A stretch of 64,000 nucleotides of DNA from Paenibacillus sp. S150 (GTDB lineage: Bacteria > Bacillota > Bacilli > Paenibacillales > Paenibacillaceae): the NCBI RefSeq assembly GCF_019352175.1, contig NZ_JACBYI010000028.1, positions 20,618-84,617 of the forward strand. The letters run 5' to 3'. Of this stretch, positions 25,881 to 34,886 are shown in pieces. The translations under genes and the position numbers were made by a program. A model generated the notes under the pieces. It saw only the letters and a list, made by a program, of their open reading frames with translations, made no database searches and was not told the origin of the DNA. Each line of letters begins with the position of its first letter. The stretch's first letter is position 1.

Positions 25881-26819
25881 ATGAAGATAGTGTTCATGGG
25901 AACTCCGGCTTTTGCGGTGCCTTCCCTGCAGATGCTGCTGGAGGAAGGGTACGAGGTTGTGGCGGTTGTAACCCAGCCGGACCGGCCGCAGGGCCGGAAG
26001 AAGACGCTGACGCCTTCTCCTGTGAAGGAGGCGGCTCTGTCTCTGGGACTGCCGGTGCTGCAGCCTGAACGGATGCGGCGCCCTGAAGCCGTAGCCGAGC
26101 TGGCGGCCTATGAGCCGGATCTGATCGTTACGGCGGCTTACGGGCAGATTCTGCCGAAATCCGTGCTGGAGCTGCCGCAATACGGCTGTGTGAACGTGCA
26201 TGGCTCGCTGCTGCCGAAATACCGCGGCGGCGCACCGATCCAGCGCTGCATTATTAATGGCGAGAAGGTTACCGGAGTCACGCTGATGTACATGGCGGAA
26301 GGACTGGATACCGGCGATATGATCTCGCGGGTTGAGGTTTCCATTGACGATGAGGACACTTCGGGCACGCTGTTTGAGAAGCTGAGCCTGGCCGGATGTG
26401 AGCTGCTCAAGGCGGAAATGCCGCGGCTGGCCGCCGGACGCGTGCAGGCGACTCCACAGGATGACAGCGAAGCCACCTATGCGCCGAATCTCAGCAGGGA
26501 AGATGAACGGATTGATTGGAGCGCGGGCTCGCGTGACATTTATAACCGCATTCGCGGACTGGTGCCGTTCTCCGGCGCGTTTACACTCTGGAACGGTGAA
26601 ACGTTCAAGGTATGGGCTGCGCTGAAGCCCGCCGCGCAAGGCGGAGGCAGCGCGGCAGTACCCGGCACGGTGCTTGCGGTGAGCGGGGACGGGGTTGAGG
26701 TGAAGACAGGCGATGGCAGCCTGCTGCTCACCTCGGTTCAGCCGGCCGGCAAAAAAGCAATGACGGCAGCCGACTTCAGCCGGGGGGCAGCGATGAAGCC
26801 CGGAACGGTGCTGGGTTGA
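25881..26819 (+). CDS. fmt: Methionyl-tRNA formyltransferase
   Basis: A 312-residue enzyme that formylates initiator Met-tRNA using 10-formyl-THF. MKIVFMGTPAFAVPSLQ starts the Rossmann-like domain, and the catalytic block NVHGSLLPKYRGGAPIQ near residue 108 includes the conserved N, H and the SLLP loop. The C-terminal OB-like tRNA-binding domain starts near 205. GAGGAGTG upstream selects ATG 25881 over the GTG at 25872. Its stop overlaps the rsmB start. Confidence 0.97.
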   Translation: MKIVFMGTPAFAVPSLQMLLEEGYEVVAVVTQPDRPQGRKKTLTPSPVKEAALSLGLPVLQPERMRRPEAVAELAAYEPDLIVTAAYGQILPKSVLELPQYGCVNVHGSLLPKYRGGAPIQRCIINGEKVTGVTLMYMAEGLDTGDMISRVEVSIDDEDTSGTLFEKLSLAGCELLKAEMPRLAAGRVQATPQDDSEATYAPNLSREDERIDWSAGSRDIYNRIRGLVPFSGAFTLWNGETFKVWAALKPAAQGGGSAAVPGTVLAVSGDGVEVKTGDGSLLLTSVQPAGKKAMTAADFSRGAAMKPGTVLG

Positions 26820-28321
26820 GCGCGGGCAGCGGCGCGGACCGCAGAGGGCCGCATGTTCAGCCAAGCGGCGGCAACGGACCTGGGGCTGCCGGAGCCAAGC
26901 AGGCCGGCGGCGGCAAAGATAAAAGCACGGCAGGCAAGAATCACCGGCCTGGCGGCGCAGGCAAACCGGCGGCCGGGTCCGCCCGCGAGGTGGCGCTGGA
27001 TGTGCTTGTCCGCGTTGAGCAGCAGGGGGCTTACAGCAATCTGCTGCTGAGCAGCAGCCTGCAGAAGTCTGCGCTCAGCCGTGAGGATGCAGGCCTGGTT
27101 ACAGAACTGGTATACGGCAGCATCTCTCGGATGATTACCCTCGATTATGTGCTGGGCGGCTTCGTCAGCAAAGGCCTTGCCAGGCTTGCGCCCTGGGTCC
27201 GCAGCCTGCTGCGCCTAAGCTTGTATCAGCTAATGTACCTGGACCGTGTTCCCTCCCATGCTGCCGTCAACGAAGCGGTGAACATCGCCAAGAAACGCGG
27301 GCATCAGGGGATTTCGGGCATGGTGAACGGAGTGCTCAGAAGCGTGCTGCGTGCCGGGGAGCTGCCGGTTCTGCCGGAGAGTCTCGGCCGCGAGGAACGG
27401 ATATCTGTTCTGCACTCCCATCCGCTATGGATGGTACGGCGCTGGGCCGCGGAGTATGGGGTGGAGGCGGCCGAAGCGATATGCGCGGCCAACAATGAGC
27501 CGCCGGCGTCCAGCGTCCGTGTGAATGCTGCAATGATCAGCCGTGATGCCCTGCTGGCCCAGATGCTTGAAGCCGGCCTGGAAGCTTCGGCCTCCCTCGT
27601 CAGCCCGTATGGCATCGTCGTCAAGGGCGGCGGCAATCTGGCCCTGACCTCCTGGTACCGGGAGGGTTGCTTGTCGGTCCAGGATGAGAGCTCGATGCTG
27701 GTGGCTGAGGCTGTGGCGCCGGAGCCGGGCATGAGGGTGCTTGACTGCTGTGCCGCTCCGGGAGGCAAAAGCGCCCATATGGGCGAGCTGATGAAAGATG
27801 AAGGCTGGATCTATGCGAACGATCTGCATGCCCACAAGGCGCAGCTGGTTGCCGACCAGGCGCAGCGGCTGGGTCTCGGCTGCATTGCCACAGGCAGCCA
27901 TGATGCGCTCCGGCTGGCCCGGGTGCTTGAACCGGAATCCTTTGACCGGATTCTGCTTGATGCCCCTTGCTCCGGACTTGGGGTCATCCGCCGGAAGCCG
28001 GATCTCAAATGGCGCAAGCAGCCGGAGGATGTAGCCAGCGTGGCTGCGCTGCAGGCCGAGCTGCTGCAATCGGTCTCAGGGCTGCTGAAGCCCGGCGGTG
28101 TTCTGGTCTACAGCACCTGTACAACAGAGCAGGCGGAGAACAGCCGGATCATTGCTGAATTCCTGAAGAATAATCCCGGCTTCGCCTCTGTATCCTTCAG
28201 CTCTCCGGTATGGAAGAGACTGGAGGGAACCGCACTGGCGGAGGGAGAGGGAATCCAGCTTTTGCCTCAGCATTTCGGCAGTGACGGGTTCTACATTGCC
28301 CGGCTGCAGAGACTCTTGTAA
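26816..28321 (+). CDS. rsmB: 16S rRNA m5C967 methyltransferase RsmB
   Basis: A 501-residue protein. After a Gly/Ala/Lys-rich disordered N-terminus of about 50 residues comes a NusB-like RNA-binding domain (AREVALDVLVRVEQQGAYSN, partly quoted; YGSISRMITLDYVL). The SAM-binding methyltransferase domain follows, with LDCCAAPGGKSAHMGEL near 303, DAPCSGLGVIRRKPDLKWR near 381 and the catalytic cysteine in STCTTEQAEN near 433. TTG 26816 overlaps the fmt stop. The extended basic N-terminus exceeds that of B. subtilis RsmB (about 447 residues); a later start is possible. Confidence 0.94.
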   Translation: MSAGSGADRRGPHVQPSGGNGPGAAGAKQAGGGKDKSTAGKNHRPGGAGKPAAGSAREVALDVLVRVEQQGAYSNLLLSSSLQKSALSREDAGLVTELVYGSISRMITLDYVLGGFVSKGLARLAPWVRSLLRLSLYQLMYLDRVPSHAAVNEAVNIAKKRGHQGISGMVNGVLRSVLRAGELPVLPESLGREERISVLHSHPLWMVRRWAAEYGVEAAEAICAANNEPPASSVRVNAAMISRDALLAQMLEAGLEASASLVSPYGIVVKGGGNLALTSWYREGCLSVQDESSMLVAEAVAPEPGMRVLDCCAAPGGKSAHMGELMKDEGWIYANDLHAHKAQLVADQAQRLGLGCIATGSHDALRLARVLEPESFDRILLDAPCSGLGVIRRKPDLKWRKQPEDVASVAALQAELLQSVSGLLKPGGVLVYSTCTTEQAENSRIIAEFLKNNPGFASVSFSSPVWKRLEGTALAEGEGIQLLPQHFGSDGFYIARLQRLL

Positions 28322-28352
28322 TATAGCAGCTCCGCAACACTTTTACCGGTCT

Positions 28353-28391
28353 CCCGCCCGCAGGTGGTTATGCGCGGCGGGCTTTTCTTTT
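28353..28391 (+). terminator. Intrinsic terminator after rsmB
   Basis: CCCGCC-CGCA pairs with TGCG-(C)-GGCGGG, one bulged base, and is followed by CTTTTCTTTT. It ends the def-fmt-rsmB run; rlmN then needs its own promoter in the 120 bp that follow. Confidence 0.75.
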
Positions 28392-28452
28392 ACCGTCTCT
28401 GGAATTTGTGTTAAAATAGGAAGAATGAGAAATAATACGCATATCATTAAGT

Positions 28453-28476
28453 AGAAACGGCTTTGCCGTAGAAGTC
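28453..28476 (+). repeat. Fragment of family-2 repeat hairpin
   Basis: GAAACGGCTTTGCCGT resembles the outer arms of family-2 hairpin 2 with the interior lost. It lies in the rlmN leader. The short length makes this tentative. Confidence 0.35.
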
Positions 28477-28511
28477 TATATATCTTAAGAAAGAACAGGT
28501 GCTAAAAACCA

Positions 28512-29552
28512 ATGAAACCTTTAATATATGATTTTTCTCTGGAAGAGTTGGAGCAGTGGTCCAAGGACAACGGAGAGCCGGCTTTTCGCGGCGGACAGAT
28601 TTTTGATTGGCTGTACGTCAAACGGGTCAATAATTTTGAATCTATGAGCAATCTCTCCAAGGCGCTGCGCGCCAAGCTGAACGAACAGTTCAGCATAGAA
28701 GCGCTGACCGAGATCACGAAGCTGGAATCCAAGGACGGTACCGTCAAATTCCTGTTCGGTCTGCATGATGACCATGCGATCGAGACAGTTATTATGAAAC
28801 ACAATTATGGAAACAGCGTCTGTGTGACTACACAGGTGGGCTGCCGGATCGGCTGCACCTTCTGCGCGTCCACACTCGGCGGGCTGAAGCGGGATCTGAC
28901 GGCCGGAGAGATTGTCGCCCAGGTTGTTCGTTCCCAGCAGATTCTGGACCGCCGCGGCGAACGTGTCAGCAGCATTGTTATTATGGGCACAGGCGAGCCG
29001 TTTGAGAACTATGACGCCACAATGAGATTCCTGCGCCTGATGATTCACGAGAAGGGCCTGAATATTGGACAGCGGCATATTACGGTCTCCACCAGCGGGA
29101 TTGTGCCGAATATTTATAAGTTTGCCGACGAAGACACCCAGATCAATCTGGCGATTTCGATTCATGCGCCCAATGATGCGCTGCGCTCCAAGCTGATGCC
29201 GGTCAACCGCCGTTATCCTTTTGATGATGTAATCGAGTCCCTGCGTTACTACCAGGCCAAGACTGGCCGCCGGGTCAGCTTTGAATATGCGCTGATCGGC
29301 GGCGTCAATGACCAGAAGGAGCATGCGGAGGAGCTGGCCGGAGTGCTTAAGACCATGCTGTGCCATGTGAATCTGATTCCGGTCAATCATGTGCCGGAGC
29401 GCAAGTATGTACGGACTTCCCGCAATGATATTTTTGAATTTCAGCGTATTCTGGCCGACCATGGCGTGAATGTTACCATCCGCCGTGAGCAGGGCCATGA
29501 TATTGCGGCCGCATGCGGACAGCTGCGCGCCAAACATATGGAGTTGGGGTGA
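28512..29552 (+). CDS. rlmN: Dual-specificity RNA methyltransferase RlmN
   Basis: A 346-residue radical SAM enzyme that methylates C2 of A2503 in 23S rRNA and A37 in some tRNAs. The radical SAM cluster cysteines are C111, C115 and C118 (CRIGCTFC). The second catalytic cysteine, which carries the methyl group, is in the C-terminal HDIAAACGQL near 337. MGTGEPFENYD near 155 is the SAM-contact motif. GAACAGGTG is upstream. The stop is 6 bp before prpC, so rlmN-prpC-prkC are likely one unit, as in B. subtilis. Confidence 0.97.
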   Translation: MKPLIYDFSLEELEQWSKDNGEPAFRGGQIFDWLYVKRVNNFESMSNLSKALRAKLNEQFSIEALTEITKLESKDGTVKFLFGLHDDHAIETVIMKHNYGNSVCVTTQVGCRIGCTFCASTLGGLKRDLTAGEIVAQVVRSQQILDRRGERVSSIVIMGTGEPFENYDATMRFLRLMIHEKGLNIGQRHITVSTSGIVPNIYKFADEDTQINLAISIHAPNDALRSKLMPVNRRYPFDDVIESLRYYQAKTGRRVSFEYALIGGVNDQKEHAEELAGVLKTMLCHVNLIPVNHVPERKYVRTSRNDIFEFQRILADHGVNVTIRREQGHDIAAACGQLRAKHMELG

Positions 29553-29558
29553 GGATAT

Positions 29559-30335
29559 TTGATCAGAACAGTTCATGCCAGCGACATTGGCCGGGTACGT
29601 ACCGTCAATGAGGATTCGGTCTGGATCGGCGTGACACGCCATGGTTATACCCTCGGCATTATCGCCGATGGAATGGGCGGACATCTGGCTGGCGACACCG
29701 CGAGCCGTCTTGCCCTGGAGACAATGAGAGCTGCCCTGGACGGGCTTCAGCCGGATCTTTCCGGGGAAGAGCTGCGGGACGCGCTTGCTTCCGCCATTTA
29801 TGAAGCCAACAAAACAGTGTACAATGAGGCTTTAAGTGATGAGAAGTATCATAATATGGGTACGACCGTCGTGGCTGCGCTTTTGAAGGGGCCGACCGGA
29901 TTTATCGGCCACATCGGGGACAGCAGAGCCTACTTGATCAAGAATGGGGCAGTCATCCAGTTAACTGAGGATCATACGCTGGTCAATGAGCTGTTCAAGA
30001 ACGGCCAGATCAGTCTCGAGGAGCTTGATAACCACCCGCGCCGCAATGTTCTGACCAGGGCGCTTGGAACGGATGAAGAGGTTACCGCCGATCTGGCGCC
30101 CGTGCAGCTGGCACCTGGTGAGCTTTTGCTGCTGTGCAGCGATGGTCTGAGCAATTTCGTCAACCCGGAGAATTTGGGAAAAGTGGCTGGAATACAGGAA
30201 ATATCCTTAGAGGAAAGAGCGGACCGTTTACTTCAGCTGGCATTGCTTGCCGGCGGCGCCGATAATATAAGCGTTGCTATGTTAGAACATCAAGGAGAGG
30301 CCGCTGTGCCCGAGACAAAGGAGTGGGATACATGA
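29559..30335 (+). CDS. prpC: PP2C-type Ser/Thr protein phosphatase (PrpC/Stp)
   Basis: A 258-residue PPM-family phosphatase that reverses phosphorylation by PrkC. Metal-binding motifs are NEDSVWIG near residue 17, IADGMGGH near 35, GHIGDSRAY near 115 and SDGLSNFV and GGADNISV near 193 and 231. TTG 29559 follows GGGGTGAGGA. The stop overlaps the prkC ATG by four bases (ATGA), which supports coupled translation of kinase and phosphatase. Confidence 0.96.
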   Translation: MIRTVHASDIGRVRTVNEDSVWIGVTRHGYTLGIIADGMGGHLAGDTASRLALETMRAALDGLQPDLSGEELRDALASAIYEANKTVYNEALSDEKYHNMGTTVVAALLKGPTGFIGHIGDSRAYLIKNGAVIQLTEDHTLVNELFKNGQISLEELDNHPRRNVLTRALGTDEEVTADLAPVQLAPGELLLLCSDGLSNFVNPENLGKVAGIQEISLEERADRLLQLALLAGGADNISVAMLEHQGEAAVPETKEWDT

Positions 30336-32449
30336 TCGGTCACGAATTGGGCGGCCGTTACCAAGTCATCGAACGGATCGGGGGAGGCGGCATGGCGCTC
30401 GTCTATAGAGCCCATGACATTTTGTTGAACCGGAACGTCGCCATCAAAGTATTGCGCAACCAGTTTGTGCACGATGAGGAATTTATCCGCCGCTTCCGGC
30501 GGGAGGCGCAATCTGCAGCATCCTTATCGCATCCGAATGTGGTCAGCATATATGATGTAGGGCAGGAAGATGAAATTCATTATATCGTTATGGAGTATAT
30601 AGAAGGCAAGAACCTGAACGAGATTATCAAAGAACGGGCTCCGCTGCAGGTGGATGAGTCTGTCCGCATTGCCTCCCAGATCTGCGACGCGCTCGATCAT
30701 GCGCACCAGAATCAGATCATACACCGTGACATCAAGCCGCATAACATTCTGATCGGACGTAACGGGAGAGTCAAAGTGACGGATTTCGGGATTGCCCGGG
30801 CAGTTACCTCCACTACGATTACCCAGACGGGTTCGGTGGTGGGTTCGGTGCATTATTTCTCGCCGGAGCATGCCAAAGGGGTAACTACAGGGGAGAAGTC
30901 CGATCTCTATTCCCTGGGGATTGTGCTCTATCAGATGCTTACCGGTGTGCTGCCATTCTTGGGTGAGAGCCCGATCAGCGTGGCTTTGAAGCATCTGCAG
31001 GAGGAATTTGAAGAGCCGCGTCTGCTCAATCCGCTGATTCCCCAAAGCGTAGAGAATGTTATTTTACGGTCCATGCGCAAGAATCCTGAGGAACGGTATC
31101 AATCGGCGAAGGAAATGCTGCAGGATCTGGAGACCTGCCTGCTGCCCGAAAGACGCAGTGAATCCAAAGCGCTGTTCAACGATGATGAGGATGAGGACAG
31201 AACCCGTGTGATTCCGGCGATCAAGCCGATGCAGCGGGGACTCGGCAGCCGCGGCGGAGGAGAAGACAGAATGAGGCGGGAAGCGGAAGAGCCGCCTGCT
31301 GGTTCCGGCAAACGGAGATGGGGCCGTCCGGTGTTATGGATAAGCCTCACGCTCCTTCTCCTGCTCGCCATGGGCGGCGTGGTCTGGTATGTGAATGCCA
31401 AGCTTGTCGTCGACGAGGTGGCTGTGCCCAAAGTGACTGAAATGTCCTTTGAGGAGGCCAAGGCCGAGCTGGCGAAGGTTGGGCTGATTGCGGAAGAACC
31501 GGCGCTCCAGGAGTACAACCCGAATTACGAGCCGGATGAGGTGTGGAAGCAAAGTAAAGATCCCGATACGATAGTCAAAGAAGGCACACATATCACTCTT
31601 ACCGTAAGCACAGAAAAGACCCTTCCCCAGATGATCGACTTATCCGGCAAGCCTTATGAGGAGGCAGTCAAGCTGCTGATTGCGGAAGGTGTGGAGCAAA
31701 AACGGATTACACAGGACCCGCGCTACAGCGAGGATTTCCCCGAAGGGCAGGTCATCAGCTCGGAGCCGGCCGTGAACAGCGAATATGATCCGGAGACGGC
31801 AACGATCAAGCTGATTGTCAGCCAAGGAAAAGAGACGACGCCGATACCGGATCTCGTAGGCAAAACCCAGGCGGACGCGAAAGCGATGCTCGAGGCAGCC
31901 GGTCTGGTCCTCGGTGAGATTAAGGAAGAATCGAGCTTTTCTGTTGAGGCAGGCCTGGTGCTTGAGCAATGGCCTTATGAGAAAGGCGATACGGCTTCTC
32001 CCGGAGAAAAGATTAACATTACGGTAAGCACAGGCTATCCGCCTGAAGCTCTGGAGTATACGTACGATGTACCTGTGGCCCCTTTGGCAGAGGGCCAAAA
32101 GACCAAAATCCGCATTATTTATGCGGATGCCCGCAAAGATGGCGAGAACCAGGAATGGGGAACACGGACGATTGCGAAAAGCCAGAAATTATCGGTGAAT
32201 CTGGTCCTCGCCCCTAATAAGGACGGTTCCATTTCCGTCTACCAGGATGGCGAATTCGTGGAAACCTATACGATCAGATACTCTGACGCCAAAAATGGAA
32301 CTGTACCCGAGCCGGAGCCTCCGGTACAGCATACCCCCGAGCCAACACAGGCGCCTACTGACATACCTGTGTCTGCTGATCCGACGATTGAACCGGAAAT
32401 TCTGCCTCCGTCCACTGAAGGCGGTGCAAATACGGAAACGGGGGATTAG
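30332..32449 (+). CDS. prkC: PASTA-domain Ser/Thr protein kinase PrkC
   Basis: A 705-residue membrane kinase. Residues 10-270 form the kinase domain (glycine loop GGGGMALVYRA, catalytic K in VAIKVL, HRDIKPHNIL, DFGIAR). A charged linker leads to one membrane segment near 335-355 (VLWISLTLLLLLAMGGVVW). Outside are three PASTA repeats to about 570, which in PrkC bind muropeptides, then a beta-rich domain and a Pro/Thr-rich tail. It controls spore germination and stationary-phase physiology in B. subtilis. ATG 30332 follows AAAGGAGTG; the GTG at 30323 lies inside that site. Confidence 0.96.
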   Translation: MIGHELGGRYQVIERIGGGGMALVYRAHDILLNRNVAIKVLRNQFVHDEEFIRRFRREAQSAASLSHPNVVSIYDVGQEDEIHYIVMEYIEGKNLNEIIKERAPLQVDESVRIASQICDALDHAHQNQIIHRDIKPHNILIGRNGRVKVTDFGIARAVTSTTITQTGSVVGSVHYFSPEHAKGVTTGEKSDLYSLGIVLYQMLTGVLPFLGESPISVALKHLQEEFEEPRLLNPLIPQSVENVILRSMRKNPEERYQSAKEMLQDLETCLLPERRSESKALFNDDEDEDRTRVIPAIKPMQRGLGSRGGGEDRMRREAEEPPAGSGKRRWGRPVLWISLTLLLLLAMGGVVWYVNAKLVVDEVAVPKVTEMSFEEAKAELAKVGLIAEEPALQEYNPNYEPDEVWKQSKDPDTIVKEGTHITLTVSTEKTLPQMIDLSGKPYEEAVKLLIAEGVEQKRITQDPRYSEDFPEGQVISSEPAVNSEYDPETATIKLIVSQGKETTPIPDLVGKTQADAKAMLEAAGLVLGEIKEESSFSVEAGLVLEQWPYEKGDTASPGEKINITVSTGYPPEALEYTYDVPVAPLAEGQKTKIRIIYADARKDGENQEWGTRTIAKSQKLSVNLVLAPNKDGSISVYQDGEFVETYTIRYSDAKNGTVPEPEPPVQHTPEPTQAPTDIPVSADPTIEPEILPPSTEGGANTETGD

Positions 32450-32577
32450 AAGCAATAAAAAGAGATAAGCTGCAGCTGCCCGAAGGAAACGCCGGAACGG
32501 CTGCGGCAGCAGAATGACCCGGGTAGCTACAGGCTTGGGTCATTTGTGCAAAATCAGGAGAGGAAGGCTCATTATGT

Positions 32578-33483
32578 ATGCCTGAAGGAATTATTATCAA
32601 AGCTCTAAGCGGTTATTACTACGTAAAGCCGCTTCGTGAAGGGTTGATTGCAACCGAGGAAGCGGCTGTACAGTGCAGGGGGAGGGGAATCCTCAAGAAA
32701 AAGGGGATCGCTCCGCTTGTCGGGGACCGGATTAAATATGTTCTGACCGAAAACGGGGAAGGCATGGTTGACGAGCTGCTCCCCAGAGAGTCCGAGCTGG
32801 TCCGTCCGCAGGTAGCCAATGTCAAGCTGGCGGTGCTTCTCTTCTCTGTACGTGAGCCGGATTTGAATCTGAATCTGCTGGATAAGTTTCTGGTTCACAT
32901 TGAGCATTCCGGTCTGGAGACATTGATTGTGCTGACGAAGCAGGATCTGGCCGATGACGATGGTGAGGCTACGGCTCAGGTCAAAGAGCTGTACGAGCGC
33001 ATCGGGTACGAAGTGATGGTCACAAGTTCGCTTACCGGTGAAGGCAGCGAGGAGCTCCGTAAACGTCTGGCCGGCATCATCAGCGTCTTCTCCGGCCAGT
33101 CCGGCGTCGGCAAGTCAACGCTGCTGAACCGCCTTGTACCCGGCCTTGAGCTGGAGACGGGAGAGATCAGCCTCCGTCTGGGGCGCGGCCGGCATACCAC
33201 CCGCCATGTGGAGCTGATGGATATCGGGGGCGGCGGTTTTGTGGCCGACACGCCTGGGTTCAGCCAGCTGGATTTTCTGGAACTTGGCGTGGATGAGCTG
33301 TCCACCTGCTTCCGGGAGTTTGCTCCTTATGCCGAAAAATGCAAATTCCGCGGCTGCAGCCATCTTCATGAGCCCGGCTGCCATGTCATAGAGGCTGTGG
33401 ATTCGGGGGCTATTGCGGACAGCCGTTACGGGCATTACAAGCTCTTTTACAATGAAATGAAAGATAAAAAGCGGAGGTACTAA
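32578..33483 (+). CDS. rsgA: Ribosome small-subunit GTPase RsgA
   Basis: A 301-residue circularly permuted GTPase that helps mature the 30S subunit. Domains in order: OB fold (residues 1-70), GTPase with the G4 motif TKQD near 120, then the P-loop GQSGVGKST near 173 and the DTPGF motif near 223. The C-terminal zinc finger has CKFRGCSHLHEPGC near 256-269. AGGAGAGGAAGG precedes ATG 32578; an overlapping ATG at 32574 is out of frame. rpe starts 4 bp after the stop. Confidence 0.97.
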   Translation: MPEGIIIKALSGYYYVKPLREGLIATEEAAVQCRGRGILKKKGIAPLVGDRIKYVLTENGEGMVDELLPRESELVRPQVANVKLAVLLFSVREPDLNLNLLDKFLVHIEHSGLETLIVLTKQDLADDDGEATAQVKELYERIGYEVMVTSSLTGEGSEELRKRLAGIISVFSGQSGVGKSTLLNRLVPGLELETGEISLRLGRGRHTTRHVELMDIGGGGFVADTPGFSQLDFLELGVDELSTCFREFAPYAEKCKFRGCSHLHEPGCHVIEAVDSGAIADSRYGHYKLFYNEMKDKKRRY

Positions 33484-33487
33484 CATT

Positions 33488-34156
33488 ATGATTACAATCG
33501 CACCGTCGATATTGTCAGCCGATTTTGCCGCACTTGGCGCTGAGGTTGCAGAAGCCGAGGCCAGTGGCGGAGACTGGATTCATGTAGATGTCATGGACGG
33601 CCATTTTGTGCCGAATATTACCCTTGGACCTCCGATTGTAAAAGCAGTGAAGGCACATACCTCATTGCCGCTGGATGTCCATCTGATGATTGAGAATCCG
33701 GAACGCTATATCCCCGAGTTTGCAGCTGCCGGAGCAGGCATCGTTACGGTGCATGCCGAGGCCTGTGTGCACCTGCATCGCGTGGTGCACCAGATCAAGG
33801 AGCTGGGGCTTCTGGCCGGCGTGGCGATTAACCCGGGCACTCCGGCGTCGGCTGTGCGCGAGGTCCTGGAGGATGTGGACATGGTCTTGGTGATGACGGT
33901 TAATCCTGGCTTCGGCGGACAATCGTTTATTCCGCATACGCTGAAGAAGATCCGCCAGATCCGCGAATGGGCCCGGGAAGTCAATCACAGCTCCCTGCGC
34001 ATCGAGGTGGACGGCGGCATCGCCGAAGACACTGCTCCGCTGGCCGCGGAAGCGGGTGCGGACGTTCTGGTGGCCGGAAATGCCGTATTCGGCCGCAGCG
34101 ACCGGGCAGCTGCCATCAAGGCGATCCGTGAAGCGGCGGAGGCGGCTCTGCGATAA
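33488..34156 (+). CDS. rpe: Ribulose-phosphate 3-epimerase
   Basis: A 222-residue TIM-barrel enzyme of the pentose phosphate pathway, converting ribulose-5-P to xylulose-5-P. Family motifs: IAPSILSADFAALG at the start, HVDVMDGHFVPNI near 33 with metal-binding H and D, DVHLMIENPE near 60, VNPGFGGQSFIP near 139 and VDGGI with catalytic D near 175. GGAGGTACTAAC precedes it. In B. subtilis thiN follows rpe, but here a terminator and spoVM follow instead. Confidence 0.97.
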   Translation: MITIAPSILSADFAALGAEVAEAEASGGDWIHVDVMDGHFVPNITLGPPIVKAVKAHTSLPLDVHLMIENPERYIPEFAAAGAGIVTVHAEACVHLHRVVHQIKELGLLAGVAINPGTPASAVREVLEDVDMVLVMTVNPGFGGQSFIPHTLKKIRQIREWAREVNHSSLRIEVDGGIAEDTAPLAAEAGADVLVAGNAVFGRSDRAAAIKAIREAAEAALR

Positions 34157-34199
34157 TCGTAAGCGGATGGTATAGGCCAAGTTCCTGACGCATAAACAT

Positions 34200-34234
34200 G
34201 GTTACATGAGCAGAAATCTCATGTAGCCTTTTTT
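34200..34234 (+). terminator. Intrinsic terminator after rpe
   Basis: GGTTACATGAG pairs with CTCATGTAGCC (one T-G wobble) around CAGAAAT and is followed by six T residues. It ends the long rlmN-rpe run. Confidence 0.9.
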
Positions 34235-34324
34235 GGTTCAATAAGGGAGGTCTGCATTCGTTACGTTAGCGGCACGCCAGGAAAGTCTCCTACCGTACGG
34301 CATGAATTGATGGGAGGGTTAATG

Positions 34325-34405
34325 ATGAAATTTTATACGTTCAAGCTGCCAAGATTTTTGGGAGGTTTTGTTAAAGCGATTTTGAACACTTTTCAGAAAA
34401 GCTGA
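34325..34405 (+). CDS. spoVM: SpoVM, 26-residue spore morphogenetic peptide
   Basis: SpoVM is an amphipathic helix that recognises the positively curved forespore membrane and anchors SpoIVA at the start of coat assembly. The 26-residue product begins MKFYTFKLPRFLGGFVKAIL and has Pro at position 9, the residue known to matter in B. subtilis SpoVM; this fits the second of two tandem ATGs (34322 and 34325). GGGAGGG precedes them. Length matches the B. subtilis peptide exactly, and position before rpmB is conserved. Expression from a mother-cell sigma factor is expected, but I could not identify a convincing promoter. Confidence 0.95.
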   Translation: MKFYTFKLPRFLGGFVKAILNTFQKS

Positions 34406-34431
34406 AGAGAGAATTGAACAGAAAACATGAA

Positions 34432-34465
34432 AAAAAGCACCTTACATATGTAAAGGGTGCTTTTT
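34432..34465. terminator. Bidirectional terminator between spoVM and rpmB
   Basis: AAAAAGCACC pairs with GGTGCTTTTT around a loop that is itself the palindrome TTACATATGTAA. A and T runs on both sides serve the two convergent genes. Confidence 0.88.
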
Positions 34466-34506
34466 GCTTCATATGAATTATCGCTAGGTCTCAGGATAAC
34501 CCAAGA

Positions 34507-34695
34507 CTAAACGCGTTCAACTTTGCCGGCTTTCAAAGCACGGGTGCTGACGTACACGCGTTTCGGTTTGCCGTCCACGAGGATACGGACCTTCTGAACG
34601 TTAACTCCCCAAGAGCGGCGGTTGCGGTTGTTCGCATGCGATACATGGTTGCCGCTGCCCGGTTTCTTGCCAGTTACAGTACATTTGCGGGACAT
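34507..34695 (-). CDS. rpmB: 50S ribosomal protein L28
   Basis: A 62-residue L28. It begins MSRKCTVTGKKPGSGNHVSH and ends with ALKAGKVERV, matching the family along its length. Only one cysteine (C5) is present, so the zinc-ribbon (C+) pattern is absent and this is a C- form. AAGGAGGTG is upstream on the minus strand. It faces fakA across a 191-bp AT-rich region that should hold both promoters (TACAAT at 34812 is a candidate -10 toward fakA). The yloU gene usually found beside it is missing. Confidence 0.97.
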   Translation of the reverse strand: MSRKCTVTGKKPGSGNHVSHANNRNRRSWGVNVQKVRILVDGKPKRVYVSTRALKAGKVERV

Positions 34696-34886
34696 AGATT
34701 ACACCTCCTTGTTACTTACACCTGCATAAAACAATACTTAAATATAATATCACAGCAAAATTTGCTACGTCAACCGCTTCAAAAACATTTATTTCTTTTG
34801 TCTCTTATAGTACAATATAAATTAGTGTATTATGTCCAGTTAATCATAGAATTGATTAGGCATGAAGTTAGGAAGGGGAATTCTCA

